Below are positions 8,330 to 19,135 of a DNA stretch of 64,000 nucleotides, piece after piece. Made by a program: the position numbers and the translations under genes. This DNA comes from a bacterium. GTDB lineage: Bacteria > Bacillota > Bacilli > Lactobacillales > Streptococcaceae. Location of the stretch: contig CAJNCJ010000001.1 in NCBI GenBank assembly GCA_905221235.1, positions 1-64,000 on the forward strand, given 5' to 3'. Under the pieces are notes generated by a model that did no database searches, was not told where the DNA came from, and saw only the letters and a program-made list of their open reading frames with translations. The first letter of the stretch is position 1. The number at the start of each line of letters is the position of its first letter.

Positions 8330-8887
8330 CTATTTTTTAAAAAATGGTAACCGTAAGTCCGCAATCTTTTCAGCTGGTACCTTCATGCCATCCTTGATCC
8401 ATTTGAGGAGGACAGATACAATGGCTGAACTCCAGAAGGAATGAAGATAAGAGCTGACACCTTTTGATTTTCCATGGTATTTTTCTAGAAATTCCTGCAT
8501 GGCTTGGACAAAGATTTTTTCCAGATGGTAATCCAAGGCCAGTTGAATCACTCTGGCTTCCTTTCTGGCCTCGCGGAAAAGGTGAACCCAGACCAAATAG
8601 AGATCTGTCTTTAAATCGTAATGATGCAGCTGTTCCATAATATTGTGGACAGTTCGTTTAAAGACGCTCTCTAAAATCTCCTCTTTGGAATCATAATTGC
8701 GGTAAAAGGCTGCACGCGAAACGCCTGCACGCTTAACCAATTCAGAAATACTAATCTTGGTCAGGTCCTTTTTTTCCAAGAGTTGCAATAGGGCTGTTTC
8801 AATGGCTTCTCTGGTTAGTAAATTGGATTCTTGGTTTGATTTTCTGAGATTTTCAAGAGACTTTTCAGAGATTCTACGTTCAGACAT
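8330..8887 (-). CDS. TetR/AcrR-family transcriptional regulator
   Basis: A 185-residue repressor-type protein. The N-terminal helix-turn-helix is about residues 25-70 (LTREAIETALLQLL ... ISISELVKRAGVSRAAFYRNY), followed by a divergent all-helical ligand domain resembling the TetR C-terminal domain found next to DhaS-like regulators. It is divergent from the degV-like gene at 9012. An inverted repeat at 8974-8998 in the shared region is a candidate operator. The inducer is unknown. Confidence 0.85.
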   Translation of the reverse strand: MSERRISEKSLENLRKSNQESNLLTREAIETALLQLLEKKDLTKISISELVKRAGVSRAAFYRNYDSKEEILESVFKRTVHNIMEQLHHYDLKTDLYLVWVHLFREARKEARVIQLALDYHLEKIFVQAMQEFLEKYHGKSKGVSSYLHSFWSSAIVSVLLKWIKDGMKVPAEKIADLRLPFFKK

Positions 8888-8945
8888 AACATTTTCTTTC
8901 TACTTGTCACAACAGACGGATGAGGCTTTTGTTTCAAGGGTTTTC

Positions 8946-8998
8946 ATGATATAATTGTAAAAAAAGACAGAACCTTTGTCAATGTATAACTGACAAAG
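8946..8998 (+). promoter_or_regulatory. degV-side promoter and candidate TetR operator
   Basis: An extended -10 element TGATATAAT lies at 8946-8954. About 20 bp further on, CTTTGTCA (8974-8981) and TGACAAAG (8991-8998) form a perfect 8-bp inverted repeat with a 9-nt spacer, just before the ribosome-binding site GGAG. It could be a roadblock operator for the divergent TetR protein, or an mRNA hairpin in the degV leader. Confidence 0.55.
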
Positions 8999-9011
8999 AT
9001 GGAGAATTTCT

Positions 9012-9857
9012 ATGACTTGGAAGATTATTGCTGACTCTGGTTGTGATTATCGTCAGCTGGAAACACCAGCTATTGACACAACCTTTGTAAGTGTCCCCTT
9101 AACCATTCAAGTAGCTGATCAGGTCTTTGTTGATGATGCCAGTCTTGACATTGACCAAATGATGGAAACTATGTATGCAACCGCAGAAGCTTCAAAATCA
9201 GCTTGTCCAAGCCCAGATGATTATTTGCGAGCATTTGAAGGTGCCAACAACATTTTCCTAGTAACCATCACGGGTACTCTTTCTGGCAGTAACAATAGTG
9301 CTCAACTAGCAAAGAATATTTATCTAGAAGAACATCCTGACACTAAGATTCATGTAATTGATAGTTTGTCTGCTGGCGGAGAGGTTGACTTGCTCGTAGA
9401 AAAATTAAATGACTTGATTGACCAGGGCTTGTCTTTTGAAGAAGTGGTTGAAGCTATTACAGCCTACCAAGAAAAAACCAAGTTACTTTTTGTCCTAGCT
9501 AAAGTCGATAACTTGGTGAAGAACGGCCGTTTGAGTAAGCTAATCGGTACAGTCGTTGGCCTTCTCAATATCCGTATGGTTGGAGAAGCTAGTGAAACCG
9601 GAACCCTCGAATTGCTACAAAAAGCAAGAGGAGCAAAGAAATCCGTTCAAGCTGCCTATGATGAGTTGGTAAAAGCTGGATATGCTGGTGGCCGAATTAT
9701 CATGGCCCAACACAATAACGAAAAATGTTGCCAACAGCTCTCAGAGCGAATTCGCGAAACCTTCCCACAAGCGGATATTAAAATTCTCCCAACCTCTGGC
9801 CTCTGCAGTTTCTATGCGGAAGATGGCGGTTTACTGATGGGATATGAAATTGATTAA
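9012..9857 (+). CDS. DegV-family fatty-acid-binding protein
   Basis: A 281-residue DegV protein (FakB type). The N-terminal IIADSGCDY and the motif TITGTLSGSNNSA match the phosphate- and fatty-acid-contact regions of the family, and DSLSAGGEVDLLVEKL follows. FakB proteins bind a fatty acid for phosphorylation by FakA. Which fatty acid this paralogue prefers cannot be told from sequence. It is monocistronic, with a terminator at 9868, and divergent from a TetR regulator that may control it. Confidence 0.9.
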   Translation: MTWKIIADSGCDYRQLETPAIDTTFVSVPLTIQVADQVFVDDASLDIDQMMETMYATAEASKSACPSPDDYLRAFEGANNIFLVTITGTLSGSNNSAQLAKNIYLEEHPDTKIHVIDSLSAGGEVDLLVEKLNDLIDQGLSFEEVVEAITAYQEKTKLLFVLAKVDNLVKNGRLSKLIGTVVGLLNIRMVGEASETGTLELLQKARGAKKSVQAAYDELVKAGYAGGRIIMAQHNNEKCCQQLSERIRETFPQADIKILPTSGLCSFYAEDGGLLMGYEID

Positions 9858-9867
9858 TTGCATTCTT

Positions 9868-11087
<1,220 letters not shown>

Positions 11088-11135
11088 ATATACATTACTA
11101 AACGGAACAATCCGCCCCAAAAGAAAGGAACTACT

Positions 11136-11657
11136 TTGGAACATATTATCTTACTAAGGGGAGTGACTCCTAATGGAAAAAATGCTATCCCTAAAATGTC
11201 TTATCTAGTAGATATCTTGACAGAAGCTGGTTTTCAACAAGTTCGAACTTATATTCAAAGTGGAAATATTATTCTTGAAAGTAACTTAGCTCTCGAAGAA
11301 ATACAAGAACAGGTTCATACTCTAATAAAGGAAAAGATTGGAGCTGATCTCAAAATAATCATTAAGAATAAGGATATTTTTAAAAACATTGTCCAAGAAA
11401 ATCCGTTTGGAGAACACTATCTTTATGACCGTGTACACGTGATTTTTTATCAAGAACCTATTCAAAGTCTCCCTTTAGAAAAATTAGAAATTGATTACAG
11501 CGAAGAAGAAATTTGTGTCGGTAACCACTGTCTCTACCTCTATCTCCCTAGAACTGCAAAACGAAAAAAGCTCAATACTAACTATCTTGAAAAGCTTTTC
11601 AATGTGGATTTGACCATGCGAAAACTAAATGTGGTAGAAAAATTATTAAGCAAGTAG
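11136..11657 (+). CDS. DUF1697 family protein
   Basis: A 173-residue protein with the DUF1697 pattern: ILLRGVTPNGKNAIPKMSYLVDILTEAGF (here summarised by its core LRGVTPNGKNAIPK), then YIQSGNIILES and a C-terminal basic TAKRKKLNTNYLEKLF. Function unknown. The start is a TTG at 11136, supported by AAAGGAA 7 nt upstream; no ATG fits. It is probably cotranscribed with the flavoprotein gene upstream. Confidence 0.8.
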   Translation: MEHIILLRGVTPNGKNAIPKMSYLVDILTEAGFQQVRTYIQSGNIILESNLALEEIQEQVHTLIKEKIGADLKIIIKNKDIFKNIVQENPFGEHYLYDRVHVIFYQEPIQSLPLEKLEIDYSEEEICVGNHCLYLYLPRTAKRKKLNTNYLEKLFNVDLTMRKLNVVEKLLSK

Positions 11658-11698
11658 TACTTAAATTTAGTAAAAATCGGAAGAATACTCCTCCGATT

Positions 11699-12439
11699 TT
11701 ATTTTGTCTGAGTTTGGACATAGTGGGCAATGACATCTGATGTGTACTGGGCTGTTCCTGTTCCAAATTTGTTAATGTTTTCCTTAAACTCTGGATTATA
11801 GACATAGCCTTTTCCAATATGACCAAAGACCTCAATAGAGCAGTCAAATCCATAAGTACGAATGGCTTGCAAGAGTTTGGCTGCTTCTTCTTGATTTTCG
11901 GCTGCTACTATAGGCAGACCAGATTGAAGATTTTGTGCCAAGGCTTGAAAGACTTGGTTGAAGGCAGCCGTAGCCTCGTCTTCGTGACCTTTTTGGCGCT
12001 CCAGCGCTTGGTCCATGACTTCTTGTCCATATTTCTCTACCGCCTCTTGGTGGTATTTTTGATGGTCTTGGTAGTTAAATCCAGCGAATTTCTCTTGAAT
12101 GCTCATTTCTCTTTCTCCTTTTTGTTCTTGAATGGTTTTCTGCAAGGTGGAAATCAAGGTATCCAGATGTTCCCTTTCTCGAGTCAAATAGTCCAACTGT
12201 CTGGTCAGATGGGGCAATAAATCTGTCCTTTCTTCCTTTAATAGCTCTGCTATTTTTTCTAAAGAAAAACCTAGATATTTATAATACAGAATAACCTGAA
12301 GTCGCTCCAAATCCTCTTGGCTATAGGTTCGATAGCCGTTTTCCGACTTTAATGGGACCAAAAGTCCTATCTTATCGTAGTGGTGCAGGGTCTTGACAGA
12401 AACACCTGAAAGCTGTGCAGCTTCTTTTATATGATACAT
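11699..12439 (-). CDS. MerR-family regulator with TipA-like effector domain
   Basis: A 246-residue protein. Residues 1-70 are a MerR winged helix (MYHIKEAAQLSGVSVKTLHHYDKIG at the start, core SVKTLHHYDKIGLL), about 75-110 a dimerising coiled coil, and about 125-245 a TipAS-like domain (HQEAVEKYG ... NINKFGTGTAQY). TipA-type regulators sense drugs such as thiopeptides and activate resistance genes; the ligand here is unknown. The ATG at 12439 is preceded by AGGAGGAAATC, so the 10-codon upstream extension is rejected. A BOX element lies just upstream, and the Na+ symporter is divergent. Confidence 0.88.
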   Translation of the reverse strand: MYHIKEAAQLSGVSVKTLHHYDKIGLLVPLKSENGYRTYSQEDLERLQVILYYKYLGFSLEKIAELLKEERTDLLPHLTRQLDYLTREREHLDTLISTLQKTIQEQKGEREMSIQEKFAGFNYQDHQKYHQEAVEKYGQEVMDQALERQKGHEDEATAAFNQVFQALAQNLQSGLPIVAAENQEEAAKLLQAIRTYGFDCSIEVFGHIGKGYVYNPEFKENINKFGTGTAQYTSDVIAHYVQTQTK

Positions 12440-12450
12440 GATTTCCTCCT

Positions 12451-12555
12451 TATACTCAATGAAAATCAAAGAGCAAACTAGGAAGCTAGCCGCAGGCTGT
12501 ACTTGAGTACGGTAAGGCGACGCTGACGTGGTTTGAAGAGATTTTCGAAGAGTAT
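12451..12555 (-). repeat. BOX element (boxA-boxC type)
   Basis: A 105-bp repeat from TACTCAATGAAAATCAAAG to GATTTTCGAAGAGTAT, with the internal GAGTACGGTAAGGCGACGC segment. It matches the other BOX copies in this window end to end without a boxB module. It sits directly upstream of the MerR gene. Confidence 0.88.
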
Positions 12556-12643
12556 TACAATGATAGTATAACCCCTACCCTTAGGTCAGAGTCAAGCATT
12601 TTTGCGAAATTTTTTACTTTATCATAACATGAAAATGGTTTTC

Positions 12644-12778
12644 TTGACAGACCTTAGAAAACATGATAGGATAGTCAAGTCTATCAATCAAAAGAAACGC
12701 TCATCTTGAGTACTTACGAGGCTATTTGCCAAGGGCAGTAGCTTTTTCTTTTGTAACACTAATTTTAGGAGTTTAACT
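12644..12778 (+). promoter_or_regulatory. Promoter and structured leader of the NSS symporter
   Basis: TTGACA (12644-12649), 17 nt and TAGGAT (12667-12672) form a promoter, which leaves a leader of about 100 nt. Within it CTCATCTTGAG and a hairpin GGCTA-TTTGCC-AAG-GGCA-GTAGC (about 12719-12742) are followed by TTTTTCTTTT, resembling an intrinsic terminator placed before the ribosome-binding site (AGGAG at 12769). This is a possible transcription attenuator; I do not recognise it as a named riboswitch. Confidence 0.5.
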
Positions 12779-14119
12779 ATGTCTGAAAAATCGCAATGGG
12801 GTTCTAAACTGGGCTTTATCCTAGCATCTGCTGGTTCAGCCATCGGACTTGGTGCTGTTTGGAAATTCCCCTATATGACTGCTGCTAACGGTGGAGGAGG
12901 CTTTTTACTAGTCTTTCTCATCTCCACTATTCTAATCGGTTTCCCTCTTTTGCTAGCTGAATTTGCCCTCGGCAGAAGCGCTGGTGTTTCAGCTATCAAA
13001 ACCTTTGGAAAACTTGGTAACAATAGTAAGTACAACTTTATCGGTTGGATTGGTGCCTTTGCCCTCTTTATCCTTCTCTCTTTCTACAGCGTTATTGGAG
13101 GATGGATTCTGGTTTATCTGGGTATTGAGTTTGGGAAATTGTTCCAGCTTGCTGAGACGAATGATTATGCTCAGTTATTTACTTCAATCATTTCAAATCC
13201 AGCCATTGCCCTAGGAGCTCAAGCAGCCTTTATCCTATTGAATATCTTCATTGTATCACGTGGTGTTCAAAAAGGAATTGAAAGAGCTTCTAAGGTCATG
13301 ATGCCCCTGCTCTTTATCATCTTTGTTGTCATCATTGGGCGCTCTCTCAGTTTGCCAAATGCCATGGAAGGGGTTCTTTACTTCCTCAAACCAGACTTTT
13401 CAAAACTGACCAGTGCTGGTCTCCTCTATGCTCTGGGACAATCTTTCTTTGCCCTCTCACTAGGGGTTACAGCCATGCTGACCTACGCTTCTTATTTGGA
13501 TAAGAAAACCAATCTAGTCCAATCAGGAATCTCCATCGTAGCTATGAATATCTCAGTATCTATCATGGCGGGTCTAGCCATTTTCCCAGCCATGTCAGCC
13601 TTCAATATCCAATCTGAAGGGGGACCGAGCTTGCTCTTTATCGTCTTGCCTCAACTCTTTGACAAGATGCCTTTTGGAACCATTTTCTACATCCTCTTCC
13701 TCTTGCTCTTCCTCTTTGCGACGGTCACTTCTTCTGTCGTTATGCTGGAAATCAATGTGGGCAATATCACCAATCAGGACAACAGCAAGCGTGCTAAGTG
13801 GAGTGTGATTTTAGGAATTTTGACCTTTGTCTTTGGAATTCCTTCAGCCCTATCTTACGGTGTCATGGCGGATGTTCACATTTTTGGTAAAACCTTCTTT
13901 GACGCTATGGACTTCTTGGTTTCCAATCTCCTCATGCCATTTGGAGCCCTCTGCCTTTCACTTTTTACAGGCTATATCTTTAAAAAGACTCTTGCTATAG
14001 AAGAATTCCATCTTGATGAAAAAGCATGGAAACAGGGACTTTTCCAAGTTTGGTTCTTCCTTCTTCGTTTCGTCATTCCAATCATCATCATCGTGGTCTT
14101 TATCGCCCAATTTATGTAA
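12779..14119 (+). CDS. Sodium:neurotransmitter symporter (NSS) family transporter
   Basis: A 446-residue membrane protein with about 11-12 helices. The NSS signature GFILASAGSAIGLGAVWKFPY (core SAGSAIGLGAVWKFPY, helix 1, the unwound Na+/substrate site) and NGGGGFLLVF identify a LeuT/MhsT-like Na+-coupled amino-acid transporter. Bacterial members of this length (about 450) usually carry hydrophobic or aromatic amino acids; the substrate here cannot be read from sequence. It is monocistronic, flanked by BOX elements on both sides. Confidence 0.9.
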   Translation: MSEKSQWGSKLGFILASAGSAIGLGAVWKFPYMTAANGGGGFLLVFLISTILIGFPLLLAEFALGRSAGVSAIKTFGKLGNNSKYNFIGWIGAFALFILLSFYSVIGGWILVYLGIEFGKLFQLAETNDYAQLFTSIISNPAIALGAQAAFILLNIFIVSRGVQKGIERASKVMMPLLFIIFVVIIGRSLSLPNAMEGVLYFLKPDFSKLTSAGLLYALGQSFFALSLGVTAMLTYASYLDKKTNLVQSGISIVAMNISVSIMAGLAIFPAMSAFNIQSEGGPSLLFIVLPQLFDKMPFGTIFYILFLLLFLFATVTSSVVMLEINVGNITNQDNSKRAKWSVILGILTFVFGIPSALSYGVMADVHIFGKTFFDAMDFLVSNLLMPFGALCLSLFTGYIFKKTLAIEEFHLDEKAWKQGLFQVWFFLLRFVIPIIIIVVFIAQFM

Positions 14120-14140
14120 TTAAAAAGGACTTGAGTAGTG

Positions 14141-14245
14141 ATACTCTTCGAAAATCAAATTCAAACCGCGTCAACGTCGCCTTGCCGTACTCAAGTACAG
14201 CCTGCGGCTAGTTTCCTAGTTTGCTCTTTGATTTTCATTGAGTAT
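14141..14245 (+). repeat. BOX element (boxA-boxC type)
   Basis: A 105-bp repeat from ATACTCTTCGAAAATC to GATTTTCATTGAGTAT, the reverse orientation of the 12451 copy. It lies between the convergent symporter and manA genes. Its hairpin structure may serve as the terminator. Confidence 0.88.
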
Positions 14246-14266
14246 GAACTCAGGCCCTTTCTTTTT

Positions 14267-15211
14267 TTATGGATGGCTAACAATTAATTCCAAACCTTGA
14301 CCTTCCAATGTCCAAGCTTCAACATCACTTGGTAGGATAAAGTGGCTGCCTTTTTGGATTGGATAGTTTTTTCCGTCAACAGTCAGTTGACCTTGACCAG
14401 CCAAGACACTCAACAAGCTGTAGTCAGCTGTCTTTTCGAAGTCAACTTTTCCAGTAATTTCCCACTTGTAGACTGCGAAGAAATCATTAGAGACAAGTAA
14501 AGTTGAACGTAAATCATCAGCTTTGACTGTTACAGGACGGCTATTTGCAGGCTCACCAATGTTCAATACATCAATGGATTTTTCAAGGTGAAGTTCACGC
14601 AAGTTACCATTATCATCCTTACGGTCAAAGTCATAGACGCGATAGGTGGTGTCACTAGATTGTTGGGTTTCAAGAATCAAGATACCTGCACCGATGGCGT
14701 GCATGGTGCCACTTGGCACATAGAAGAAATCTCCAGCTTTAACTGGTACTTTTGTCAGCAAGGCATCCCAGTTTTTATCCTCGATTTGCTGGCGGAGTTC
14801 TTCTTTTGACTTAGCATTGTGACCGTAGATAATCTCTGAACCTTCATCCGCTGCGATGATGTACCAGCATTCTGTTTTTCCGAGTTCGCCTTCATGCTCT
14901 AATCCATAAGCATCATCTGGGTGAACTTGGACACTGAGCCAGTCGTTGGCATCCAGAATCTTTGTCAAAAGCGGAAATACAGGTTCTGGACGATTGCCAA
15001 ACAATTCACGGTGTTCTGCATACAAAGTTGCTAAGTCTGTTCCCTCGTAACGACCATTTGCCACCTTAGAAACTCCATTTGGATGAGCTGAGATGGCCCA
15101 GTATTCGCCAATTTTTTCACTTGGGATGTCATAACCAAACTCATCACGTAGCTTGGTACCACCCCAGATTTTTTCTTGCATAACTGATTGTAAAAATAAT
15201 GGTTCTGACAT
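14267..15211 (-). CDS. manA: Mannose-6-phosphate isomerase, class I
   Basis: A 314-residue Zn-dependent cupin enzyme interconverting mannose-6-phosphate and fructose-6-phosphate. Zn-site motifs are VQVHPDDAYG and GKTECWYII, with YVPSGTMHAIG further on. Two adjacent ATGs (15214 and 15211) follow AGGAG; I use the second, 6 nt from the ribosome-binding site. The gene stands alone and would feed mannose from PTS uptake into glycolysis. Confidence 0.94.
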   Translation of the reverse strand: MSEPLFLQSVMQEKIWGGTKLRDEFGYDIPSEKIGEYWAISAHPNGVSKVANGRYEGTDLATLYAEHRELFGNRPEPVFPLLTKILDANDWLSVQVHPDDAYGLEHEGELGKTECWYIIAADEGSEIIYGHNAKSKEELRQQIEDKNWDALLTKVPVKAGDFFYVPSGTMHAIGAGILILETQQSSDTTYRVYDFDRKDDNGNLRELHLEKSIDVLNIGEPANSRPVTVKADDLRSTLLVSNDFFAVYKWEITGKVDFEKTADYSLLSVLAGQGQLTVDGKNYPIQKGSHFILPSDVEAWTLEGQGLELIVSHP

Positions 15212-15331
15212 CATATTCTCCTGTCTGATTTTTCTCCCCTCATTATAGCAAAAAGCTCCATCTAATTGAACTCTTTTTCACATATTATAAAGTAGGGAGA
15301 AGATTTTATAAAAATAGTGAACAAATGTGCT

Positions 15332-16780
<1,449 letters not shown>

Positions 16781-16872
16781 TCACTTTATTTGCTAGTTCT
16801 ATTATACTAAAAAGGAGATAAAAAGTTTGAAACTATCTGGGTAATGATGGGGCTGAGCTTGCTAATATATAC

Positions 16873-16906
16873 GAAAAAAGAAGACTGAAATTAGTCTTCT
16901 TTTTAA
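16873..16906 (-). terminator. SemiSWEET terminator
   Basis: AGAAGACT and AGTCTTCT arms with T runs on both strands, overlapping the 3' end of the 16903 gene. Confidence 0.75.
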
Positions 16907-17163
16907 ATCAAAGCTGTAATAGCCGTCACAAGGCCAAAAACGATACCTGGAGCATTGGCAGCAGCAAGGGGAATATCTCTTTCTTTCTTGAAAAGACCGT
17001 AGTAAACCCAGAGACTACAGTTGATGGCAGCAACCAAGGGCTGGATGAAATTTCCTTTTTGACCAGCCAGATTGTTCATAATTTGTGGGAAGTAAGACAC
17101 ATACATCATAACAGACATGAAGGTCGCTACCCAACCCAAAACTTTCATTTGTTTTTCGGACAT
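16903..17163 (-). CDS. SemiSWEET/PQ-loop sugar transporter
   Basis: An 86-residue protein with three predicted membrane helices and the diagnostic YFPQI motif (about residues 26-30) plus NCSLWVYYG in helix 3, as in bacterial SemiSWEETs. These dimerise to form a sugar pathway equivalent to one SWEET. The ATG at 17163 is used; AGAGG lies 8 nt upstream, and the TTG two codons earlier is inside the spacer. It lies near the GH1 glucosidase but in a separate transcript. An 18-bp inverted repeat at 17258-17275 may regulate it. Confidence 0.85.
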   Translation of the reverse strand: MSEKQMKVLGWVATFMSVMMYVSYFPQIMNNLAGQKGNFIQPLVAAINCSLWVYYGLFKKERDIPLAAANAPGIVFGLVTAITALI

Positions 17164-17257
17164 TTTCAAAACCTCTTTTATTATTTTATGCTTTTTATTT
17201 TATAATATGATGTAAAAACAAGCAAGAGTTTGAGAATTTTGTTATAAAAATGTAAAC

Positions 17258-17275
17258 TATCACAATCTTGTGATA
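17258..17275. promoter_or_regulatory. Inverted repeat upstream of SemiSWEET promoter
   Basis: TATCACAA-TC-TTGTGATA forms perfect 8-bp arms with a 2-nt spacer. On the minus strand it precedes a plausible TTGCTT-17-TAAAAT promoter of the SemiSWEET gene. It lies in the 250-bp gap to the ABC exporter and has operator-like geometry. The binding protein is unknown. Confidence 0.5.
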
Positions 17276-17414
17276 AGAAAGAAGATTGAAGTTATAAAAA
17301 GTATATATAATCAGAATAATGCATATTACTATATATTGAAAAATCTTGATACTGGGTGTTTTATTGCTGAAATATTTACTTTATTTTCTGATAAAACTGA
17401 CTTTTAAGCCAGAA

Positions 17415-18989
17415 TTAATATTTTCCTAAATCTACAACTTGTTGATATCTACTTTCATCATCAATATGATGGGCAATTTCTAACATCATAACAGGAAGAG
17501 AAAATAGTAGTTCATGTACCATGAAGGCATTTTCTTTATCTAGGGTTGCGGTCACTTCATCAGCCAATAACAGATTTTTTCTACGAAGAAGAAAGCGTGC
17601 CAATTCAATCCTTACTCTTTGTCCCCCAGAAATATTCTCCCCGTTATTTTTGATAATAAAATCCATCCCACCCGTCAATTCAAAATCTAGTTTGACTTGT
17701 TTCAAAACAGCAATCACCTCTTCATCAGAAAATTCTTGTCCTAAGGTCAAATTATAACGCACTGTATCGTTAAAGAGAAATGGATGTTGGCTAATAATTC
17801 CTATACTGGATACAAAACTTGATGTACATTCATTAACAGTTGTCACGCCGATAATTTCTCCCTCATCTGCTATTTCTTCTCCAGTAATGAGTCGAAACAA
17901 GGTTGACTTACCACAACCACTCGGTCCTTTGATTAAAACTTTCTGACCTGCTTGAACATCCAAATTTAGATGAGTAAAAAGTCGTCTGTCACCATAGGAT
18001 TTACTTAAATTTTTAATGTGGAGAGCATTCAATTCTTGCGCATCTTTTTTATCTATCTGTTTTACATCTCCAATTTCTAATACTCCAAAAATCTTATCTG
18101 CTGTCGTTTTTGCCCCTTGTATATCGACAGCATCATACATAATAGTCTGAATAGGGCTCACTAGCTGACCTGCTGCGATGTACATGGCAACAAGACTTGC
18201 CACTGACACTTTCTGCCCAGCCATAGCAAAGTAAAAACCTAAAACAAGTGGTAAAACTTGACTTAAAAAAACCATGAAACCGTTGCAAAAGAAAATAATA
18301 TTATGGGTAAAGCAAAATTTTTGAATAGCTAGTTGATAATTTCGATTAATCTTCCAAAATCTGTTCTGATTTTCAGAAATTGCTTGGTTCATGAGTAGAG
18401 TGTGTGCTCCTCGGATACTATCAGATACTTGATTATGAACTTCTACTCTGCCTTGCGCCATGTCATCACCAGTATATTTGAGTCTTTTATTCATCAAGAA
18501 CTGAGGAATAGGACGTAAAATAGTGAAAAAGACAAAAATACTACCTAACAACAAATTTTGCGAAATAATATAAATCGCTGTTAGTAATGCTACAAAGCTC
18601 CAGCAAATGATATTGATGTATTTTTCTAAGTAATTATCCCCCAAATACTCCATATCTTGTGTGAGCATAGTGATTTTTTCATCTTCGCTAAAATCTTTTT
18701 TTGTCATCAGCTTGTCAAATAAATCTGCCCTCATATTCATTTGAATTTCACGCCGAAAAACATTATGTGTATGATTACAAAAGAGCATTAAGCTATACAA
18801 GACAAAGTATACTGTAAAGCCAAAAACAGCAAACTGTATGATTTTAGAATAAGTCAGTTCCCCTTGATTTAAGGACAAGGCTTGGGATACAACTAGGGGT
18901 TGAGCAAGAGCCAAACCTCCATTTGCCAGTGCACCGATGATAGTATAAAACTTCGTTTTCTTATCCAGATAGTGAAATATTTTATTCAT
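17415..18989 (-). CDS. ABC exporter (fused TMD-NBD) of the RiPP cassette
   Basis: A 524-residue half-transporter. The N-terminal two thirds carry about six membrane helices. The NBD has Walker A GPSGCGKST near residue 355, signature ISGGQRVRIELA, Walker B NLLLADEVTA and a switch His in EIAHH. There is no N-terminal C39 peptidase domain, so it would not itself remove a leader peptide. It follows the 23-residue peptide gene by 58 bp containing a weak terminator, and starts at an ATG with AGGAGG 5 nt upstream. Export of the modified peptide, or self-immunity, is the likely role (inference from position). Base composition is noticeably AT-rich. Confidence 0.85.
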   Translation of the reverse strand: MNKIFHYLDKKTKFYTIIGALANGGLALAQPLVVSQALSLNQGELTYSKIIQFAVFGFTVYFVLYSLMLFCNHTHNVFRREIQMNMRADLFDKLMTKKDFSEDEKITMLTQDMEYLGDNYLEKYINIICWSFVALLTAIYIISQNLLLGSIFVFFTILRPIPQFLMNKRLKYTGDDMAQGRVEVHNQVSDSIRGAHTLLMNQAISENQNRFWKINRNYQLAIQKFCFTHNIIFFCNGFMVFLSQVLPLVLGFYFAMAGQKVSVASLVAMYIAAGQLVSPIQTIMYDAVDIQGAKTTADKIFGVLEIGDVKQIDKKDAQELNALHIKNLSKSYGDRRLFTHLNLDVQAGQKVLIKGPSGCGKSTLFRLITGEEIADEGEIIGVTTVNECTSSFVSSIGIISQHPFLFNDTVRYNLTLGQEFSDEEVIAVLKQVKLDFELTGGMDFIIKNNGENISGGQRVRIELARFLLRRKNLLLADEVTATLDKENAFMVHELLFSLPVMMLEIAHHIDDESRYQQVVDLGKY

Positions 18990-19002
18990 AATGCCCTCCT
19001 AG

Positions 19003-19030
19003 AAAAAGAGAGAGGCTAGCACTCCTCTCC
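19003..19030 (-). terminator. Attenuating hairpin between peptide gene and exporter
   Basis: Minus-strand GGAGAGG, 8-nt loop and CCTCTCT, followed by TTTTT. It is placed 18 bp after the peptide stop codon and before the exporter ribosome-binding site. It would let most transcripts end after the peptide gene, raising peptide over exporter. Confidence 0.6.
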
Positions 19031-19047
19031 GTTTTTATTATATAAAC

Positions 19048-19119
19048 TTAACAAATATTACAATTATTGCTTGCAGCTTCAGGTTTTTTTACAACCTTTT
19101 TGTTTTTCTTGATAGACAT
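19048..19119 (-). CDS. Candidate radical-SAM RiPP precursor peptide, 23 aa
   Basis: A short gene between maturase and exporter. It begins MSIKKNKKVVKKPEAA and ends SNNCNIC followed by TAA. Six Lys residues (4, 5, 7, 8, 11, 12) form a basic leader-like half. Cys20 and Cys23 each follow an Asn two residues earlier (Asn18-x-Cys20 and Asn21-x-Cys23), giving two tandem Asn-x-Cys triplets at the very C-terminus. The start is 16 bp after the maturase stop, and GAGAGGGG lies about 9 nt upstream. Cys plus a neighbouring acceptor residue is the usual substrate for thioether formation by SPASM enzymes. Product and activity are unknown; the function is inferred from position and composition. Confidence 0.7.
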   Translation of the reverse strand: MSIKKNKKVVKKPEAASNNCNIC

Positions 19120-19135
19120 TTTTGCTTACCCCTCT

